From: Kappaphycus alvarezii
Taxonomy: Eukaryota > Rhodophyta > Florideophyceae > Gigartinales > Solieriaceae
Length of the DNA: 64,000 nt
Assembly: GCA_002205965.3 (NCBI GenBank)
Contig: NADL03000743.1
Span: 310,001 to 374,000, forward strand
Reading direction: 5' to 3'
Part shown: piece after piece, positions 58,452 to 64,000 of the stretch
Layout: every line of letters starts with the position of its first letter
How positions within the stretch are numbered: the stretch's first letter is position 1
The notes under the pieces: model-generated
The model's database searches: none
What the model was told of the DNA's origin: nothing
Seen by the model: only the letters and a program-made list of their open reading frames with translations
Program-made: the position numbers and the translations under genes

Positions 58452-59307
58452 TTTTGGTGATTTTGTGAGACGATCACACGCCCATCGCCTTGACTAGACG
58501 TCTCGCACGGAGGTTGGGAAAGCTGTATATCTGTACACGTGGACACATGTGGTTCTGAAGGATAATATATGCCAAATTTACCCGAAAAACAAAGTTGCCG
58601 GGGACGAAAAGCCATTTTCGAGGGGTCGACGAAAAATGCAAATTTTGCATAATTGTTGACAAGTGGAACTTGGCCCATAATGCTTAGGCTAAGAATTGCC
58701 TGCTTTAATCCTATTGGCTGATAGGTCAAATGCTGCGATTCTATTGGCTGGTGATGTACACGTGTAATGGCTGTAGAGGTGTAAGGGTTGACTTTGAGCT
58801 ATTTTAGAGGGCAGAATGGTGTTTATGGGGTCATTTTACATAGGGTAGGGCACTGTAAGTGGGTGAGGAGTATACTGTATAAGAGGTATGTCGAGGTAAG
58901 GTATGTACACGTGTACGTGGTGGCAGTTGTGTATGTGATGTACACGTGGTACAGCAAAGAGTAGAAACCTTTGGTGCAGTGGTGTACACATACTGTACTG
59001 GTGTCAAGTTTCGTACTGTACCTCGTACTGTGCTTCTTACTGTACCTCGTACTGTACTTCTTACTGCACTTGAGTTCGTACAGTGGGAGTTGGTTATGAG
59101 AATACAATCATGGCTAGACCGCTCCGGTCTCTCCAGGTACAGCAGAATGCCTGCTGTATCCGCCGGCTGCATCCAAAATCAGTTTTGTGATTCAATAATA
59201 CGTATGAGGTTTCTAGTTATGATTATGGTTAGTCCGGCTGCATCCGAAATCAGTTATGTGATTCTACCATACGTATGAGGTTTTTGATTATGATTACGGT
59301 TTGCCGG
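58452..59307 (+). repeat. element F 3' LTR, interrupted by E
   Basis: Begins ttttggtgattttgtgagac after the polypurine tract and is homologous to the reverse complement of the B LTR and to fragment G. The word acacgtgtacgtggtggcag and a ctgtacctcgtactgt cluster (about 59,000-59,060) are shared. Near its end are two units of the gcatcc...atcagttatgtgattc repeat (about 59,165-59,300). Element E cuts it at 59,307. Confidence 0.85.
59165..59300. repeat. two units of the LTR tandem repeat in F
   Basis: Reverse-oriented relatives of the 72-77-bp units in the A' and B LTRs: ggctgcatccaaaatcag and ggctgcatccgaaatcag, about 70 bp apart. Confidence 0.82.
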
Positions 59308-59972
59308 TGTTGAAAAGGGTAGGTGGAGGAAGGGATGTAGTGCCGAGTCTGCCTTTACTCATCTCGAACATTCAGGTGCTTATATGCACCAACACACTAC
59401 ACTATTACCCTAGGTTACGTTTCTACCATCGTACATGACAGTCCAGCTCACCTATTCTGATGACATTACACGTAATCATCAATTCACTGTGATCACCACA
59501 TCATAGTTACGTGCATGTACGTAACATTCTACATCACTGTAATCCATCCATGTCATCACAATTCACATCACCCGTAACCTGTAATCATCCATGTCATCAC
59601 AATTCACATCACCCGTAACCTGTAATCACACAACCGGTGACAGCAAACTTGTACAGTACATATACACCTCCACTCGCACATACTGTAATCACTTGTCATA
59701 CCATACAGTATGTGCACACAGTGTACTGTACATCCAACATACTGTAATCACTTGTCATACCATACAGTATGTGCACACAGTGTACTGTACATCCAACATA
59801 CTGTAATCACTTGTCATACCATACAGTATGTGCACACAGTGTACTGTACATCCAACATACTGTAATCTCTTGTCATACCATACAGTATGTGCACACAGTG
59901 TACTGTACATCCAACATACTGTAATCACTTGTCATACCATACAGTATGTGCACACAGTGTACTGTACATCCA
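59308..59972 (-). repeat. element E 3' LTR
   Basis: 665 bp, plus-strand ends TGTTGAAAAGG and ACATCCA. Its first 86 bases recur at 63,915-64,000 at the other end of E. It contains a 2x41-bp and a 5x59-bp tandem array. Confidence 0.88.
59545..59626. repeat. 41-bp tandem repeat, two copies
   Basis: catccatgtcatcacaattc plus cacatcacccgtaacctgtaat occurs at 59,545-59,585 and 59,586-59,626, in the E LTR. Confidence 0.9.
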
Positions 59973-59973
59973 A
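59679..59973. repeat. 59-bp tandem repeat, five copies, at the LTR edge of E
   Basis: Units start catactgtaatcacttgtc at 59,679, 59,738, 59,797, 59,856 and 59,915, almost identical. The last unit ends at the LTR terminus, so on the coding strand the LTR begins directly with the array. The open frames across it are artefacts of the 59-bp period. Confidence 0.95.
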
Positions 59974-59974
59974 T

Positions 59975-59988
59975 CCCCCCCCTCTGTC
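59975..59988 (-). other. polypurine tract of E
   Basis: Minus strand GACAGAGGGGGGGA precedes the LTR. Confidence 0.75.
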
Positions 59989-62900
59989 ACTGGTTTCGAC
60001 GTTCCAATCCAAGTGATGCAACAAATGATTCCAACTTTACACATCCAATTGCTTTCGTTAGAACATCTGCAACCATGTCTTCGGTCGGGCAATACTCCAA
60101 CGTCACCGACTTGTTCGAAAGTGCCTCTCTCGTAAAGTGATACCGGATATCGATGTGCTTAGTGCGACGCCTGACCGGTGCATTTTTGGCCAAGTGCATA
60201 GCACATTGGTTATCCACCTTCAGCATCATCGGTTCCATATCGCCATTCTCATCGGTACCCAGGTTGCCTACAAGCCGCTTAAGCCAAATCGCTTCCTTTA
60301 CACCTTCACACAACCCAATGTACTCAGCCTCAGTTGAAGATAATGCAACAACATCTTGTTGACGTGAGCACCATGATATCGCGGCACCGGCAAGCATGAA
60401 TACATATCCGCCAGTCGACTTGCGGTTGCCAGTGTCACCTGCCCAGTCGGCATCAACATACCCAAATGGTACCATACCTGCGTTTCCATCATAACAGAGT
60501 CCATATTCCATAGTGCTAACCAAATAATGCATAATGCGTTTAAACCCTTCTGGCTGCTCGAGGTACACTTCCTCCTCGAGGTCACCGTTTAGGAATGCGG
60601 AGTCGACATCCATTTGGTGCAGAAACAATGCAAAGAATGTCACAAGTGCCAAGATGATCCGGACCGAAGTAAACTTCACCACAGGTGCATATGTCTCGGT
60701 GTAGTCGACGCCTTCGACCTGTGAGAATCCACGTGCCACTAGTCTCGCCTTGCGCTGTTTTTTAATCTCACCGTTCGGTTGAGGTTTGTCCTTGGTCACA
60801 AACACCCACTTGGACGAAACAACGTTGTGGTCGGACGGACGAGGCACGACATCCCAGGTCTTGTACTCCATGAGTGCGTCATATTCCTTCTGCATGGCAG
60901 CGCGCCACTCGTCGTTATTCGTGCTGGACATGGCCTGATGATAAGTCGTTGGGTCCGGCGGACACGCTGGTGACATGAGCGCAGTAGTCCTCCACCATTC
61001 CTTTGGTGGCTGACGCTTACGACCTGACCGGCGAGTGGCCTGAGGTTGTTGTGCGAGTCATTTGACGTCTCCGATTCGCCATGCCCATCATTGTCTACAG
61101 TACCATTGTCGTCATTGGGATCATCAGTAGTATCATTGACGCCTTCAGTAGGACCATCGGTGACGTTCGTGGGTTCAGTGATGTCTGTGGCCTGTGCATT
61201 ATCAAAGTGAACTCGGTTCTCACAGCGGTCTTCGTCAACAGGCACCTCGACATGGTCATCACTGCGCGATGTACCCTCTTCATCAAATCGAACGTCACGT
61301 GACACCACTACCTTCTTATGTGTTTCGTCGTACAACTTGTACCCTTTTGACCCCTTGGTGTAACCAATCAGACGAGCCTCACGAGCACGCGCATCGAGTT
61401 TCTTCGTGCTCCCATCGCGAATCGTGTACCAACATTTCGTACCAAATACGCGCATATGACTCATGTCGGGCTTGTGACCTGTCCACAACTCGTACGGTGT
61501 GACATTGCTAGGTAGTCCTCTCGTTGTGACACGATTTCGGACATGCACGGCGACCGATAATGCCTCTGCCCAGAAGTGCTTCGCCATCTTGCCGTGGTGT
61601 AACATGGTGCGGACAAGTTCAACAAGCGTCCGGTTTAGTCGTTCAGCGACACCATTCTGGTGGGGGTTATACGGCACCGTCGGGTTATACAAGATCCCGC
61701 GTGCACTCAAGTAGTCCTCAAATTCCTTGGACACGTACTCTCCACCGTTGTCGGTACGGATGGCCTTGAGCTTGTTCCCAGTCTGGCGTTCGACCATTGC
61801 GAGCCACTTCTTAAAACATGCAAAGGTCTCTGACTTGTGCTTCATTGCGTACACAGTGCAGTATCGTGAATGGTCATCAGTGAATGTAGCAAAGTACCTT
61901 GAACCGCCAAGTGATCGTACCTGCATCGGGCCATGAACGTCAGAGTGTACAAGGTCAAGGACGTTTGCAGAGCGTGCCCCCCCTTGTTTGGGTATCGGTG
62001 CACGACAACTCTTACCGTAGATGCATGACTCACATGTGTCGACCTTTTGCTTTACATTGGTGTCGATGCCTTTCACGACTTGTCTGCTGACCATGTTCCG
62101 AATGCCATCAACATGTACATGTGCAAGGCGTGCATGCCAAAGTTGCAGGTCGGTCGTCGCAAGTGCTGCCTCCGCTGTTGTGGTACCCTCGACGTTCGTC
62201 GTCGCATTTGACATCGTCCTCACACGATACAAACCGTTGGTGCGTGGTGCTTGTAGGATGGTTGTGGAACCCTTCGTGACGATACAAGTGCCACCTTCAA
62301 ATGCGATCTTCATGCCTGCACGTTCCATCGTCGAAACCGAAATCAGATGATAGGCGAGTTCCGGTACCCACAACACATTCTTCAAATGGCGCACAGCACA
62401 CTTGCCGTTCACATTCATACGTAGGATGACCGAGCCACGACCGCGAGCAGTCACACTCGAGTCATTACCCATGCCAACATCGAAAGCGGCAGTTCCTTCG
62501 AAGTCTTGAAACAACGACTTGTCAAAGGTCATATGCGATGTAGCACCAGAGTCGACATGCCAGGTCATTGAACTAGCCTGTGATACTTTCTGCGAGGATA
62601 CCATGAGGCACACAAAGTCACCAGAGTCACTAGTATCACCATCGCTGTCATCTTTGTTGTTGGCATTACCGACGACGGCCTTCGACTTGTTGGCCTTTTC
62701 TTTCTCGTCGCTCTGTTTCTTCCAACAAAATCGCTCGGTGTGACCATCCTTACCGCAGTAGTCGCAATGGCGATTCCTGCGCGACTGTCGGGACTGACGG
62801 CCCATCAATGCAGAGTCCGTCTTGCTTGACCCCGCGTCACTCTGGCGATCGTCCATGCGTTGTTCCTCCTGGAGCAAACGACTCTTCACAAAGTCCACCG

Positions 62901-63423
62901 TAAGAGGCTTGTCATCAACGACGGTATCGATTGCAACGATGAGATGTTCAAAGCGCTCAGGTAGGCCACACAGGATACTCATTGCGATATCTGAGTCCTC
63001 AACATTGACATCCATGGACTTCAGGTCGGATGCCAACTGGCGCACACGATTCACAAAGGCCAGTACCTTCTCACCATCGTGCATCTTTGCAGAGTAGAAC
63101 TCGCGACGGGCTTTGATCTTGTTGAGGAGGGTGCGACGTTGGAACACATTTCCAATAGCCTTCCACATTTCGGCAGCAGTGGTGAGTCCGCGGACGTGGT
63201 CGAGGTGCTCATCACTCAAAGACAAACCGATAATGGCCTTAGCTTTGGAATCCCGTTTCTTCCACTGAACGAGTGCATCACCCTCTGGAGCAGTCGCTGG
63301 GGGCGTCAATACATCATCGAGGTCACGAAATGCGAGTACCAACTCGATCTTCTGCTTCCAAACATGGAAGTTGGACTCACCGAGCTTCTCGATTTTGAAG
63401 CCGCCAAGACTCTTATCGTCCAT
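59987..63423 (-). pseudogene. element E Gag-Pol polyprotein with deleted RT core
   Basis: ATG at 63,423 opens one frame that stays intact from Gag through integrase (about 800 codons). It has GFKIEKLGESNFHVWKQK, knuckle CDYCGKDGHTERFC (about 62,770-62,730), protease WHVDSGATSHMT (about 62,560), pre-integrase CESCIYGKS, integrase LDLVHSDVHGPM, IRTDNGGEY and PHQNGVAERLNRTL. A frame change near 61,040 moves to the RT frame. RT has WVFVTKDKPQ, KARLVARGFSQVEGVDYTET and MDVDSAFLNGDLEEEVYLEQ, but then passes at about 60,540 from EQPEGF straight to KRIMHYLVSTMEYGL of the RT-RNase H linker. The YVDD box and about 200 residues are missing, and RNase H continues in frame (YVDADWAGD, STEAEYIGL, DVLTKAIG). 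E therefore cannot reverse transcribe by itself. Confidence 0.9.
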
Positions 63424-63900
63424 AACGTATGTTTCCGGACGACAAATCGACAGAAATAATATGATCGGAGATCACAACAGTACGAACCGAGCACCAAATC
63501 CTAGGTCAAAACACGAAACAGTATGCCCAAAGCACACAAAACCACAACACAAAGGTTCACACAAGCGATTCAGACAAACACCAAACGGTCAAATGGGTGT
63601 CAAAATAGTTGACGAAACAATATCTTCTCTTAGTACGTGATGCTTGCGCTAGCAATACGCAATCACGGGTAGTCGGACTTCCGGCCCCCGGTCTGACTCT
63701 CCGGGTGAGCTCACGGTTCCAGCGATTGACTAAAGTTGAAGGTCGAAGGTTGAACACTTGAAGCTTGACGAAGAACGACAGCGAAAGTGAAAAGTAAGGA
63801 TGTCCCCAAAGGACAACAATTCGGAGGTTCCCAAAGAACACAACCGGAAACGAGACAACGGCACAAAAGGAAACAAAGGATCGAAAGAGCGATTAGCGGG
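63424..63900 (-). other. leader of element E
   Basis: About 480 bp between gag and the primer-binding site; no extra ORF of note. Several inverted words occur (for example ccggcccccgg near 63,680), but no counterpart of the hairpin in B and D was found. Confidence 0.5.
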
Positions 63901-63914
63901 CTGGGCCCATAACC
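63901..63914 (-). other. primer-binding site of E (initiator tRNA-Met anticodon arm)
   Basis: CTGGGCCCATAACC on the plus strand, directly adjoining the E 5' LTR. Confidence 0.85.
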
Positions 63915-64000
63915 TGTTGAAAAGGGTAGGTGGAGGAAGGGATGTAGTGCCGAGTCTGCCTTTACTCATCTCGAACATTCAGGTGCTTATATGCACCAAC
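63915..64000 (-). repeat. element E 5' LTR, cut by the window end
   Basis: The 86 bases from tgttgaaaagggtaggtgg to the window end repeat 59,308-59,393 base for base as far as I can see. Confidence 0.9.

Noticed and set aside
59679..59973. Possible CRISPR-like array
   Set aside because: The 59-bp units are directly adjacent with no unique spacers, and sit in an LTR of a eukaryotic retroelement.

Overview
This window is a eukaryotic repeat block. I see no convincing host housekeeping gene, rRNA or tRNA. Nearly everything recognisable is transposable-element sequence in several states of decay: Ty1/copia elements of at least three lineages, a Ty3/gypsy element, a pogo/Tigger-like DNA transposon, a DDE_4 (Harbinger-type) transposase, a hAT-like transposase, and three pieces of one retroelement family with a characteristic C-terminal domain. 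From memory, the pogo-like, hAT-like and DDE_4 families and the copia Gag style (NFHVWKQK) look most like those of oomycetes (Phytophthora/Pythium relatives). That is a best guess, not a proof.

Left part (1-26.6 kb): old and degraded. A copia RT/RNase H remnant enters at the left edge. A DDE_4 transposase relic lies at 5.2-6.1 kb (minus), a Ty3/gypsy relic at about 10.8-14.5 kb (plus) and a hAT-like relic with a 105-bp internal tandem duplication at 15.7-17.75 kb (plus). Two tail-to-tail copies of the retroelement C-terminal domain lie at 22.1-23.9 kb. A pogo-like element with both inverted termini and a TA duplication lies at 24,424-26,537. Between these are long stretches with no recognisable gene.

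Middle part (26.7-34.1 kb): copia element H (minus, LTRs at both ends) sits inside a third copy of the retroelement C-terminal domain. A CAAAT target duplication flanks it, and removing H rejoins the reading frame.

Right part (36-64 kb): a nest of younger copia elements. An old minus-strand copia remnant (36.25-37.3 kb) is broken by a plus-strand LTR fragment (G), which is broken by a 5'-truncated minus element (A'). Element D (minus) runs from 40,388 to 56,346. Element B (minus, 41,459-49,141) is inserted in D's 3' LTR with a GCCCG duplication, and D's other LTR preserves the empty site. Next come a 5'-truncated plus-strand element F with an open RT-RNase H frame, and element E (minus), inserted in F's LTR and running off the right edge. 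E has lost the core of its reverse transcriptase in frame.

B, D and E each have, directly inside the 5' LTR, a primer-binding site matching the anticodon arm of initiator tRNA-Met, as in Drosophila copia. The most unusual object is a small ORF in the leader of B, upstream of gag. It has a predicted 144-nt intron and encodes two U1/matrin-type C2H2 zinc fingers. A decayed ORF with the same finger type sits upstream of gag in the unrelated element H. Many frame breaks in B and D are one-base changes, so either decay or uncorrected long-read errors could explain them.
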